DNA from: a virus
IMG/VR virus record: IMGVR_UViG_3300023284_002013
Location: 1-51,354 of that record
Strand: one strand, 5' to 3'
Length of the DNA stretch: 51,354 nucleotides
Part shown: piece by piece, positions 5,394 to 11,685 of the stretch
Layout: each line of letters begins with the position of its first letter
Position numbering within the stretch: position 1 is the first letter of the stretch
Notes under the pieces: generated by a model
Databases searched by the model: none
Seen by the model: the letters and a program-made list of their open reading frames with translations, nothing else
What the model was told of the DNA's origin: nothing
Program-made: the position numbers and the translations under genes

Positions 5394-5660
5394 TTATGGA
5401 TTCTTGCGCACGGTGAAACCTTGTGGAGTTCCCTCAAGTTCCGTTACAACCTCGCCCTTGGGAGCGATGCTCAATCGTGCCTCGGTGCCGTCTACACTCA
5501 CGGCCGCTCCGTTGAGATCGAGCCCTGCTGGGAGTCCAAGAAACCGCATTGGTACCTTACAATCGTCACACTTGATTCTCACGTCCGCGGTGAATTGGCC
5601 AGTATCCTCGATTCGTGTGACATCGACGTCGGCGTGAAAATTGGTGTGTTGGCACTTCAT
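5394..5660 (-). CDS. Zinc-binding hypothetical protein
   Basis: An 88-residue protein starting MKCQHTNFHADVDVTRIEDT, with AGGAGTG 8 nt upstream of the ATG at 5660. CxH near the N terminus and CDDCKVPMRF about 30 residues later form a likely zinc site. The FLGLPAGLDLNGAAVSVDGT segment is, from memory, shared by uncharacterised proteins of other phages. The function is unknown. It is the last gene of this minus-strand cluster. Confidence 0.75.
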   Translation of the reverse strand: MKCQHTNFHADVDVTRIEDTGQFTADVRIKCDDCKVPMRFLGLPAGLDLNGAAVSVDGTEARLSIAPKGEVVTELEGTPQGFTVRKNP

Positions 5661-5716
5661 AATGGTTGCACTCCTGCCGCTTCGTTGCGTCCAAAGCTGT
5701 GAATCTGTCAGTTCTG

Positions 5717-6037
5717 TCAGTCGGCCGGCCCGCCGGTCGCAAACACATCTTGCAGCGCTTCGCACCAGAGAACAGCCTCGAGCGCTTTCTTGAGCTTGGC
5801 CAATTGCGGGTCGAATCCCTTCGTACCCTTATGGTTACCTAGCAAGTCCACCAGAGCCAGCTTGTCGGTGTTGCCGGTAAAGCTGGCGAGCACACGGACC
5901 GAGCAGTCCACCACGTCAACCACCGGCACGGCGGTCGCGGGCTCGGGTTGGGCAGTAACGCTCGCAACAAATCCGCCGGCTGCAAATATCGCAACAACAA
6001 CGCTAATCCCAAGAATTGTCTTCAACACGCCATCCAT
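5717..6037 (-). CDS. Membrane-anchored or secreted hypothetical protein
   Basis: A 106-residue protein whose first 30 residues form a hydrophobic segment (VLKTILGISVVVAIFAAGGF) ending near a VTAQP site, consistent with a signal peptide or N-terminal anchor. The rest is helical with two cysteines. Its GAAAGG Shine-Dalgarno follows directly on the T-tract of the terminator hairpin at 6055-6093. A second in-frame ATG at 6040 exists. An envelope or lysis-related role is possible from context only. Confidence 0.65.
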   Translation of the reverse strand: MDGVLKTILGISVVVAIFAAGGFVASVTAQPEPATAVPVVDVVDCSVRVLASFTGNTDKLALVDLLGNHKGTKGFDPQLAKLKKALEAVLWCEALQDVFATGGPAD

Positions 6038-6054
6038 CATCGTTCAACCTTTCA

Positions 6055-6093
6055 AAAAGGCCCGGCCGGGTCGCCGAAACAGCCCGACCGGGC
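6055..6093 (-). terminator. Terminator hairpin fused to a ribosome binding site
   Basis: On the minus strand GCCCGGTCGGG pairs with CCCGGCCGGGC (11 bp, one G-U), then CTTTTTGAAAGG. The T-tract is followed at once by the GAAAGG Shine-Dalgarno of the 5717-6037 gene. It has the form of an intrinsic terminator inside an operon, which would lower expression of the downstream gene. Confidence 0.7.
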
Positions 6094-6116
6094 TGGAGGG
6101 GGAAAGAGTCCGTGTG

Positions 6117-6374
6117 CTATCCGTCGGTCGCGCCAATTATCCAGCCGCCGCTGTCGTTATCAATCAGCCGCGACCATTGAAGGGCTTTGTCTATGCCGGC
6201 CGGCAGCAGCGTACACGTCCCAGCCAAAAGGAGAGTGCCACCTAGCAAAACCGCAACCTGCACGGCAACCACCTTGCGTCGGAAAGCCAAGCTAAACCGC
6301 CGCACGTATCGCACATCGGCTTCGGCCGCCGCCAAACGCCGATGCGCCCGCTCTAATCCTCTGTCTCTCATCAT
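6117..6374 (-). CDS. Small membrane protein
   Basis: An 85-residue protein with a basic cytoplasmic-looking N terminus (RDRGLERAHRRLAAAEADVR), one transmembrane segment (about VAVQVAVLLGGTLLLAGTCT), then a short polar tail. GGGGAGATTG precedes the ATG pair at 6374/6371. The topology is compatible with a holin- or spanin-like accessory, but no family motif supports that. Confidence 0.65.
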   Translation of the reverse strand: MMRDRGLERAHRRLAAAEADVRYVRRFSLAFRRKVVAVQVAVLLGGTLLLAGTCTLLPAGIDKALQWSRLIDNDSGGWIIGATDG

Positions 6375-6414
6375 CAATCTCCCCTAAGTTTATGAAACTG
6401 CCAGTCAACCATGA

Positions 6415-7017
6415 CTAGGCAGGGTGCTTCCCAGGCCCCTTGCCGCGCCCCGCCTGGCCCTTGCCGGATCGCCTAAGCGAGGCCCGTTTGATCCGCGCTT
6501 CCTTGTCCGTCTGCCGCCTATGTTCCGCATTCCACGCGTCATGCTCGGCATACACGGCGGCATTCGAGTCCTGCCGCACCCGCACCTTGAGCGGATCGGA
6601 CGGCCTGCCCAGCAGGTGCCGGATCTTACGATGCACCGGATAATATATGCCGGCCAGCACGATACCGACCGCGAGAATCCAGGACGTGATCGGGTCGCCC
6701 TCGATTTGCACGTCCCCGACGGCTTGAACGTCGCCCACGGCCTGGACGTCGCCTACCGCCTGAAGGCGGATCTCGTCGATCTCGGCCTTGACGGCGGTGA
6801 TTTCGTCGATCGTTGCTCTGACGGCGGCCAGGTCAATCTCGCGAGCCGCGGTACAGCCGCCAACCAATACCGCGAGAAGCAACATCCACCTCGGCGCTAC
6901 CCTCTGCAAGTCCCGCCAGTCGAGCAGCGGAGTGCCGCTGGCGACGATTCTCTTGCGAATCTTACGGAGTCGCCGGCCGAGAGTAGTTCGAGGCTTGATT
7001 GCTTTTGACCTAATCAT
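6415..7017 (-). CDS. Putative lipoprotein with repeats and a membrane segment
   Basis: A 200-residue protein. Residues 45-60 (MLLLAVLVGGCTAAREI) form a lipoprotein signal with lipobox VGGC. An internal ATG at 6885, preceded by GAGGTGG, would start exactly there, so the first 44 basic residues may be optional. Then comes a short coil, three AVGDVQ repeats, a transmembrane segment (ITSWILAVGIVLAGIYYPVH) and a long basic tail. Lipobox plus membrane span in one chain recalls unimolecular spanins, though the order is unusual. The start overlaps the 7010-7132 gene. Confidence 0.6.
   Translation of the reverse strand: MIRSKAIKPRTTLGRRLRKIRKRIVASGTPLLDWRDLQRVAPRWMLLLAVLVGGCTAAREIDLAAVRATIDEITAVKAEIDEIRLQAVGDVQAVGDVQAVGDVQIEGDPITSWILAVGIVLAGIYYPVHRKIRHLLGRPSDPLKVRVRQDSNAAVYAEHDAWNAEHRRQTDKEARIKRASLRRSGKGQAGRGKGPGKHPA
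6710..6763 (-). repeat. Three tandem 18-bp coding repeats
   Basis: Units at 6710-6727, 6728-6745 and 6746-6763 encode the hexapeptide AVGDVQ three times in the 6415-7017 gene. The units differ at third codon positions, so selection appears to act on the peptide. Such short repeats can expand or contract by slippage. Confidence 0.8.
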
Positions 7018-7132
7018 TCCAGACCCACACCAGAAACGTGATAGCCGCAGCGACCGCAAGGAACGGCCAAAAGTAGAACCACACGCGCCGCTTGTGCCGG
7101 TCCTTCGGCGGCGGAAACGTTCGGTCTATCAT
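7010..7132 (-). CDS. 40-residue single-span membrane protein
   Basis: A short ORF from ATG 7132 to TAG 7010. The N-terminal 16 residues are strongly basic (MIDRTFPPPKDRHKRR), followed by one long aromatic transmembrane segment (VWFYFWPFLAVAAAITFLVW). Its stop overlaps the start of the next gene by 8 nt, which supports translation. A holin-like or lysis-accessory role is possible but unproven. Confidence 0.6.
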   Translation of the reverse strand: MIDRTFPPPKDRHKRRVWFYFWPFLAVAAAITFLVWVWND

Positions 7133-7157
7133 TTTGTCAGCCCACGTTCGCGGTCGT

Positions 7158-7424
7158 TCAGTCGCCATCGCCAACCGCCGCGTCAACTACCGCATCAAGA
7201 GCCTTAGCAAGCAGCGGGGAATCGGCGCTCCCTTCGAAGTCGTGCTGCTCCGTCCAGGTCAGGGCCTGATAGCCTTCCAACCCGATGCTGCCCGAACTGC
7301 CACCTTTGGTCTGCAACGAACAGCCGGTGCAGAGCGCAAGCACGAACACGCCGCCGAGTAGAAGCCGAAGCAGCGAGACTAAGAAGCCAACCAAAACGCC
7401 GAAGAGTTCCTGGAAGTTCAACAT
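7158..7424 (-). CDS. Small putative lipoprotein
   Basis: An 88-residue protein starting MLNFQELFGVLVGFLVSLLR at 7424 (an ATG at 7427 directly precedes it), with GGAGAAAA upstream. A long hydrophobic segment ends in the lipobox-like ALCTGC (about residues 30-35). The mature part is short and acidic. It is the first gene of this minus-strand cluster, so it may work with the membrane genes that follow, for example in cell-envelope disruption. Confidence 0.65.
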   Translation of the reverse strand: MLNFQELFGVLVGFLVSLLRLLLGGVFVLALCTGCSLQTKGGSSGSIGLEGYQALTWTEQHDFEGSADSPLLAKALDAVVDAAVGDGD

Positions 7425-7520
7425 CATTTTTCTCCAAAGCTGGGAAAGCTGAGCTGGCGTACGTGGCCGCCAGCCCGAGGTCCCATGAACCGCGCCAGTC
7501 ATCCACGTCTGTATGTCCGT

Positions 7521-7548
7521 TTCATAATACCACATTTCCCCCCGTCAA
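7521..7548 (-). promoter_or_regulatory. Possible promoter for the 7424-5394 minus-strand cluster
   Basis: TTGACG (7548 to 7543), 16-bp spacer, TATGAA (7526 to 7521). An overlapping TATTAT matches the -10 better but would leave only 13 bp. The position between divergent clusters, about 100 nt before the first gene, supports it. Confidence 0.45.
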
Positions 7549-7736
7549 GCGCCGAATCCGAGATTTTTCCGGCCGCCCGGATTTTCCATTTGCATTCATT
7601 CCGATAATGTGGTAAGTTCTATTCGGTAAAGATGTCTGGTCGATCACACTCAAACATGCGCCGCCCCTCGTTGTAACCAAACGGTCCCTGACCAGGCAGC
7701 CGTCGCGAGGGCGCGGTTTGCGCAAAGGATGTGACA
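7549..7736. other. Divergent intergenic region
   Basis: No gene. It holds an A/T-rich part with GATAAT (about 7603-7608) that could be a -10 for the early plus-strand operon, although no -35 match is placed correctly. I see no copy of the structured RNA repeat here. Confidence 0.35.
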
Positions 7737-7967
7737 ATGAAAGTTCACTGGACCCAACGTTCCCAAACTGGCCAGACCCTAGAGGATTTCAATGCAGGAG
7801 ACCTCATTACTAGGTTGTTGGGTGAAGATCGCGGCTTCTACGTCGTGATACAGGACGAAAGACTCGCAGGCAAAGAAGCCGTGAACCTAAAAACTGGGCT
7901 GTGTACCAAAGGAGACGGGTTTCAGCGTGTAAATGGATGTGTGGAGGTAGCCGACGTGTTGCCATGA
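7737..7967 (+). CDS. Small hypothetical protein, first gene of the long plus-strand early operon
   Basis: A 76-residue protein (MKVHWTQRSQTGQTLEDFNA) with AAAGGA 7 nt before the ATG at 7737. The beta-rich centre (GFYVVIQDERLAGKEAVNLK) suggests a compact fold. ATGA overlap with the next gene. Function unknown. Confidence 0.65.
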   Translation: MKVHWTQRSQTGQTLEDFNAGDLITRLLGEDRGFYVVIQDERLAGKEAVNLKTGLCTKGDGFQRVNGCVEVADVLP

Positions 7968-8152
7968 CCTGCCTGGAGCAGATAGCGAAACGGCATAGAG
8001 CGTTGCATATTGATGTTCGCCAAATGCAGGGCGATATCGAGTATTTGCTAAACGAAATCAAGTGGCTGAATCGTGAGTGGACTAAGGACTCCGATGAAGT
8101 GCTTCGATTGAGAGCCCTACTTAAGAAAGCGCCTGCGGAGTCCCGGCCATGA
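7964..8152 (+). CDS. Small helical protein, MTxLEEIAKRH family, copy 1
   Basis: A 62-residue helical protein starting MTCLEQIAKRHRALHIDVRQ. It is a paralogue of the adjacent gene at 8149: the N-terminal MTxLExIAKRH and the DIxYLLN motif are shared. Similar short proteins with a DVxYLLxxL motif are common in phage accessory regions and have no known function. ATGA overlaps on both sides. Confidence 0.7.
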   Translation: MTCLEQIAKRHRALHIDVRQMQGDIEYLLNEIKWLNREWTKDSDEVLRLRALLKKAPAESRP

Positions 8153-8409
8153 CCCGCCTGGAGGAAATCGCGAAACGGCACGAGCACGCAGATATTGGTG
8201 TTCAGCATTGGGCCGACATCGGCTACCTGCTCAACCGGCTCGCGACGGCCGACGCGGTGGGGGTGGCGGCGATGCGGTTTAAGAAAGTTTTCGCCGATTA
8301 TTTTGAAGGTGACCGCCGCGAAAGCACCGAACTGCTGGCGGCTGCCAGGACTTTGGATGTCGCAGTCGAGGAATGGTCCCCCGGCTACGAGGAGACGCAT
8401 CATGCCTGA
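8149..8409 (+). CDS. Small helical protein, MTxLEEIAKRH family, copy 2
   Basis: An 86-residue protein starting MTRLEEIAKRHEHADIGVQH. It matches the upstream paralogue over the first 30 residues or so (DIGYLLNRL against DIEYLLNEI) and then diverges. A tandem duplication followed by divergence of the C-terminal half is the simplest reading. Function unknown. Confidence 0.7.
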   Translation: MTRLEEIAKRHEHADIGVQHWADIGYLLNRLATADAVGVAAMRFKKVFADYFEGDRRESTELLAAARTLDVAVEEWSPGYEETHHA

Positions 8410-8737
8410 ACACAGCCCGGAATCGAAACAGCAAACTGAATGGTCGCCGGAACCCTGGAAGTACAAGCATCCTAGCTTTCTCGACAAGAACGGTGCCCAT
8501 GTTTGGCTCTATTGCGATAGCCCCGATGCTCATCGCATGATCGCCTGCGTCAACGCCCTTGCCGGCCTGAAGCCCGAATGCGTGCAGGAAATGTATGCGG
8601 CCCTACAGCTAACTGACGCCAAGATTCAATTAGAGGAGAGTCGCGACGATCCAGGCGATCGCATCCGCATTCCGATCACGCCCAACGAAGCTATCGCGAT
8701 TCGCAGCGCGCTCGCCCTGGCGAAACCGGAGCGATAA
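8402..8737 (+). CDS. Phage accessory protein (Ea22-like pattern)
   Basis: A 111-residue protein (MPEHSPESKQQTEWSPEPWK); GAGGAGA lies upstream of the ATG at 8402. The WSPEPWK start and DAHRMIACVNALAGL segment resemble the 'TPGPW...ANAxxIVACVNAC' layout of common phage accessory proteins, like the gene at 4522. The function is unknown. Confidence 0.65.
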   Translation: MPEHSPESKQQTEWSPEPWKYKHPSFLDKNGAHVWLYCDSPDAHRMIACVNALAGLKPECVQEMYAALQLTDAKIQLEESRDDPGDRIRIPITPNEAIAIRSALALAKPER

Positions 8738-8776
8738 GACTCTCAACCTCGAAATTATCCCGGAGAAAGGACGCTG

Positions 8777-9007
8777 ATGAAACCAGCAAAGACAAAACTT
8801 TTGTGCGTCGGCTGCCACTGCGACTTTTACAACGGTAAGAACGACCTTGGCGTGGAGGAGTGCTGGTCGTATTCCGATGCGGAGGTCATCAAAAAGAAAC
8901 GTGTGTCAATTGACCAACGCCCGCCCTGGAACCAAGAGGCTACTTGGATGATGAAATGTTACCGGGCGCCTGGATTCATTTTCGTCGACAAGCACGTGAC
9001 CTGTTGA
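8777..9007 (+). CDS. Cysteine-rich hypothetical protein
   Basis: A 76-residue protein (MKPAKTKLLCVGCHCDFYNG), with GGAGAAAGGACGCTG before the ATG. CxxCHC near the N terminus and later single cysteines suggest a metal site. Its TGA shares one base with the next ATG (TGATG). Function unknown. Confidence 0.65.
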   Translation: MKPAKTKLLCVGCHCDFYNGKNDLGVEECWSYSDAEVIKKKRVSIDQRPPWNQEATWMMKCYRAPGFIFVDKHVTC

Positions 9008-9183
9008 TGCCAACAACAGCGAACGACATCCGCGAACTTCTACGCCGTCGCACGACTGCGGACCGCATCCGGCGAATGTCGCCGGAACGACGGGCTCAGT
9101 ACGAGAACATTATGAGCCTGCGCCGCGAAATCGGCCCGCTCGGCATTGATGTCGTTGAGCTTGTGCGGGAGATGAGGAGCTGA
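9007..9183 (+). CDS. Small basic helical protein
   Basis: A 58-residue protein starting MPTTANDIRELLRRRTTADR, rich in arginine and predicted helical. Coupled to both neighbours by TGATG one-base overlaps. No family recognised. Confidence 0.6.
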   Translation: MPTTANDIRELLRRRTTADRIRRMSPERRAQYENIMSLRREIGPLGIDVVELVREMRS

Positions 9184-9350
9184 TGGCGATGAACACGCTA
9201 CGCACGGCCAGGACCCAGATTCGCGATGCGAGGGCGAGAGCCAAAACAATCCAGAAGCCCGAACATCGCGCGGGCGCGGAGTACGCCTACGCGCACTGCC
9301 TCCGGATTATCCGGCAGTTGATTCAGGAGAATGGGAATGTCAAGAAGTAG
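9183..9350 (+). CDS. Small basic helical protein
   Basis: A 55-residue ORF (MAMNTLRTARTQIRDARARA to a lysine-rich end) that starts in a TGATG overlap with the upstream gene. The overlap and the regular amphipathic pattern support translation. Function unknown. Confidence 0.55.
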   Translation: MAMNTLRTARTQIRDARARAKTIQKPEHRAGAEYAYAHCLRIIRQLIQENGNVKK

Positions 9351-9388
9351 GGCCGTCGACGATCCGCCCGGGCAGGAGGTATTCCACT

Positions 9389-9571
9389 TTGCTCCGTGAC
9401 AAGCTGAAACGTGCCTGGCGATGCCTGGGATCTACTCTGATAGAAGATGAAACGTACGTGGAGGGAATCATCGTGTCCGTTTTCTGCGTGCTTTGCTTTC
9501 TCGCGCTTGTAGCCTTCGTCGTCTACGCTGTAATAATGGAGCGCGCTCAAGATTCTGGATTATTTCCTTGA
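9389..9571 (+). CDS. Small single-span membrane protein
   Basis: TTG start at 9389 with AGGAGG 9 nt upstream. The product is 60 residues: a basic N terminus (MLRDKLKRAWRCLGS), then a long hydrophobic span (IIVSVFCVLCFLALVAFVVY) and a short tail. Early-expressed membrane micro-proteins of phages often target host envelope processes. Its specific role is unknown. Confidence 0.55.
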   Translation: MLRDKLKRAWRCLGSTLIEDETYVEGIIVSVFCVLCFLALVAFVVYAVIMERAQDSGLFP

Positions 9572-9594
9572 CAGCGAGAATTCGGGAGAAGAAG

Positions 9595-9984
9595 GTGACG
9601 AGTGACCAAAAAGCCGATTTAGTTCTCGAGCGAGCACGGAAACTTGCGTCCACTGCTAAATGTTGGATGGATTTCTCCAATGCCATCTTCGGCCAACAAG
9701 ATAGCATTGTAGCTAACACGTTCACAAACCCGGCGGAGCGGCAAGCCTTTTACTACACCAGGCAGTACGAAGAGATATACACGATTTTAGGGGAGCTGAT
9801 GCGCCGCTTTGGCATTGGCGGGACTAAAGCCAAGAGCGGCAAATTTGTCGTTCGTGTTCCGAAGTCGCTGCACCAAGCGTTAGGAATCGAAGCGAAATCT
9901 GAAGGAATCAGTCTAAATCAGCTTATTGTGAGCAAGCTGTCAACTTCATTAAAGGTGTTGACGCAGGTGCCGGATGGCCGATAA
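9595..9984 (+). CDS. Ribbon-helix-helix (HicB-type C terminus) protein
   Basis: GTG start at 9595 behind GGGAGAAGAAG; 129 residues. Residues 83-116 (GKFVVRVPKSLHQALGIEAK, then SEGISLNQLIVSKLS) match the ribbon-helix-helix tail of HicB antitoxins (GKF-lRlP-eLH--L---A---G-SLNQlI). The N-terminal part is helical rather than the usual HicB fold, and no HicA toxin lies nearby, so it is more likely a stand-alone DNA-binding regulator. It precedes the structured leader of the replication gene and may regulate it. Confidence 0.7.
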   Translation: MTSDQKADLVLERARKLASTAKCWMDFSNAIFGQQDSIVANTFTNPAERQAFYYTRQYEEIYTILGELMRRFGIGGTKAKSGKFVVRVPKSLHQALGIEAKSEGISLNQLIVSKLSTSLKVLTQVPDGR

Positions 9985-10034
9985 TGCGGACGTGGTTAAA
10001 CAAGATACGATTCAATCAACAAGAGCGAAACTCA

Positions 10035-10089
10035 ACCGGGGGTTCTAAACACTTCCCTAGTGTCTGTTTAGCCACAGTGAGCCCCCGGT
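10035..10089 (+). promoter_or_regulatory. Long hairpin upstream of RNA copy D
   Basis: ACCGGGGG (10035-10042) pairs perfectly with CCCCCGGT (10082-10089), and an inner CTAAACA/TGTTTAG helix continues the stem. It could terminate transcripts from the 9595 gene, but only a CTTTG follows, so a structural or processing role just before RNA copy D is equally likely. Confidence 0.5.
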
Positions 10090-10098
10090 CTTTGAAAG

Positions 10099-10229
10099 TG
10101 ACGGTCACGTGCGCTGTACATGGGTGTTTCGGGGCTGGCTGGATGCGCCGTATCATCACATGGCCAGTTCTGAATGGGGCACATAGTCCCTGGGACGGTA
10201 ACGCTCGTGTACGGCGCCCGTGATCGTTG
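10099..10229 (+). ncRNA. Structured RNA repeat, copy D: candidate leader switch of the replication gene
   Basis: P1 pairs 10099-10114 (TGACGGTCACGTGCGC) with 10214-10229 (GCGCCCGTGATCGTTG), 16 positions with a few mismatches. The conserved blocks are GCGCTGTACATGGGTGT (10111-10127) and CGCTCGTGTACGGCGC (about 10202-10217). A GTCCC/GGGAC hairpin lies inside. The element ends 14 nt before the ATG at 10244. Its P1 3' strand shares bases 10225-10229 with the hairpin that encloses the Shine-Dalgarno, so the two structures exclude each other. Not recognised as a known riboswitch. Confidence 0.65.
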
Positions 10230-10241
10230 GATAGGCCAACG
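10225..10241 (+). promoter_or_regulatory. Hairpin presenting the Shine-Dalgarno of the replication initiator
   Basis: CGTTGG (10225-10230) pairs with CCAACG (10236-10241) and leaves ATAGG in a 5-nt loop, 8 nt before the ATG at 10244. The 5' strand of this hairpin is also the 3' strand of P1 in RNA copy D, so formation of P1 would free the ribosome binding site. Confidence 0.5.
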
Positions 10242-10243
10242 GA

Positions 10244-11113
10244 ATGGCTCACAGCAGCCTACGCGCGCATCGCAAGCTGAACCGGCTGTGTCGTGAGCTG
10301 AAGGTGAGCCTTCCTCTGGCTGTCGGCTTGCTGGAGTTTCTCTGGTGGTCAGCATACGAATCAAAGGGTGTTGGGTCAGATGGCGTGCTACATGGATGGA
10401 CAGTCCGTGACATCGCCTCAGCGAGTAATTGGGTTGGCGAGGCCGGGACGTTCGCTGAAGGACTCTGTATTGCAGGGTTTCTCGAACAGGACGATTCCGC
10501 GACCTTTTCGATACATGATTACTCCGACTGGGTCCCGGATTACGTCAAGAAACGATGGAAACGGGCATCTGACCGGACAACGGCGGACAACATCCGCCTA
10601 CCTAACGCAACGCAACCTAACCAAACCAAACCTAAGTCGAAGAAGAGTACTTCTTCTCCTCCCGCTGCGCGGAAAATGCGCGCCGAGAGCTGCCTTTTCG
10701 ACACCGGATCCAAAAAACCCAAGACCCCCAGACCGCGAAATCCGACCTGGGATGCCTGTCAGGCGATTCAGTGGCCCAAAGGGGTGCCACCACGCCAGGA
10801 AGCTCGCTGTGGCCGCCTGTGCGTTGATTTCGAGCAGCTAGGAGCTGACCCCGATGACATCGGACCCGCCTTCAAGCGAATGTGCGACACCCCAGGGTGG
10901 CCAAAGGCCGGCCGAACCCTCGAATCGCTTGCCAAACACTGGGAGCAGTTCAGAAAAGACAGCCCGATTGGCGGAGATTCAGGAACGCCACGATCGGCAG
11001 TGGAAAAGCGCCGAGCCGACCAAGCTGCTAGAGAGTTCCCCGAGCCGACCGGCATCATCCCGATTCTCGGTGCCACCAACCTGGAAGATCGACCCGATCC
11101 AGCTTCGCAATGA
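10244..11113 (+). CDS. Putative replication initiator / replisome organiser
   Basis: A 289-residue protein. The N-terminal 110 residues (MAHSSLRAHRKLNRLCRELK; LPLAVGLLEFLWWSAYESKG; GWTVRDIASASNWVGEAGTF) match the winged-helix 'replisome organiser / DnaD-like N terminus' layout of many phages. A polar basic linker follows (about 111-165), then a C-terminal domain (about 165-250). Such proteins bind the phage origin and recruit the helicase loader, here the next gene. The origin often lies inside the linker-coding region. Its end overlaps the loader gene by up to 260 nt. Confidence 0.65.
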   Translation: MAHSSLRAHRKLNRLCRELKVSLPLAVGLLEFLWWSAYESKGVGSDGVLHGWTVRDIASASNWVGEAGTFAEGLCIAGFLEQDDSATFSIHDYSDWVPDYVKKRWKRASDRTTADNIRLPNATQPNQTKPKSKKSTSSPPAARKMRAESCLFDTGSKKPKTPRPRNPTWDACQAIQWPKGVPPRQEARCGRLCVDFEQLGADPDDIGPAFKRMCDTPGWPKAGRTLESLAKHWEQFRKDSPIGGDSGTPRSAVEKRRADQAAREFPEPTGIIPILGATNLEDRPDPASQ

Positions 11114-11666
11114 GAAGATTGTCGCTCAGCAAAGGGAAGTTGTACACCGGTGGAGTCGAACGGGTGTCCCGGGCCGCCACCGGGACCGAGCATGGCAGTT
11201 CCGAGAGCCTGAACGGTGGGTCGAGACGCGCGACAGGATCGTGCGGTCCCTGGGCACGGGCTTCCTCATGGCCCTGGTCGGCCGGCGTGGTCCCGGCAAG
11301 ACACAGCTCGCGGTCGATGCCTGCCGGTCCTCTGTCGAAATCGGTCGAGAGGCCCGGTATACCAAGGCGATCGAGATCCTGCTGGAATTCCGGCGCGGTC
11401 ACAATGCGTGTGAGGGCGAGCTGTTCATTCCGTACCTCACTTGTCAGCTCTTGGTTATCGACGAGTTGCAGGTCCGCGGGGAGACGCCTTTTGAAGACCG
11501 GATGTTGGTTCACATGATAGACAAACGGTACGACGGGTGTGTGGACACGCTGCTCATCGCCAACCTGGAGCCGGCGGAATTTGAGAACACAATGGGCTCG
11601 TCGGTTGCCGGCCGCATGCGCGAGACCGGCGGCGTCATAATCTGCGATTGGGAGAGCTTTAGATGA
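10854..11666 (+). CDS. DnaC-like AAA+ helicase loader
   Basis: 270 residues from ATG 10854 (AGGAG 9 nt upstream). Walker A is GRRGPGKT (143-150), Walker B is LLVIDELQ (199-206), and LLIANLEPAEF supplies the sensor-like motif (DnaC proteins usually have ItNl). It would load the host replicative helicase at the phage origin, working with the 10244 gene. The first 70 residues overlap the upstream gene in another frame and look low-complexity, so a later start (GTG near 11068) cannot be excluded. The ATPase core assignment is firm. Confidence 0.85.
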   Translation: MTSDPPSSECATPQGGQRPAEPSNRLPNTGSSSEKTARLAEIQERHDRQWKSAEPTKLLESSPSRPASSRFSVPPTWKIDPIQLRNEKIVAQQREVVHRWSRTGVPGRHRDRAWQFREPERWVETRDRIVRSLGTGFLMALVGRRGPGKTQLAVDACRSSVEIGREARYTKAIEILLEFRRGHNACEGELFIPYLTCQLLVIDELQVRGETPFEDRMLVHMIDKRYDGCVDTLLIANLEPAEFENTMGSSVAGRMRETGGVIICDWESFR

Positions 11667-11685
11667 CTTTTGAAAGGTGCAGCGA

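Noticed and set aside
9337-9399. A 20-codon frame between the 9183 and 9389 genes
   Set aside because: Too short, and the AGGAGG inside it is better explained as the Shine-Dalgarno of the TTG start at 9389.
9595-9984. A HicAB toxin-antitoxin system
   Set aside because: Only the ribbon-helix-helix tail of HicB is present. There is no HicA-like toxin ORF on either side.
9984-10223. An open frame of 79 codons starting in a TAATG overlap with the ribbon-helix-helix gene
   Set aside because: It lies entirely over the 10035-10089 hairpin and structured RNA copy D. Its composition is that of random translation, and the RNA blocks are conserved in other places where no such frame exists.
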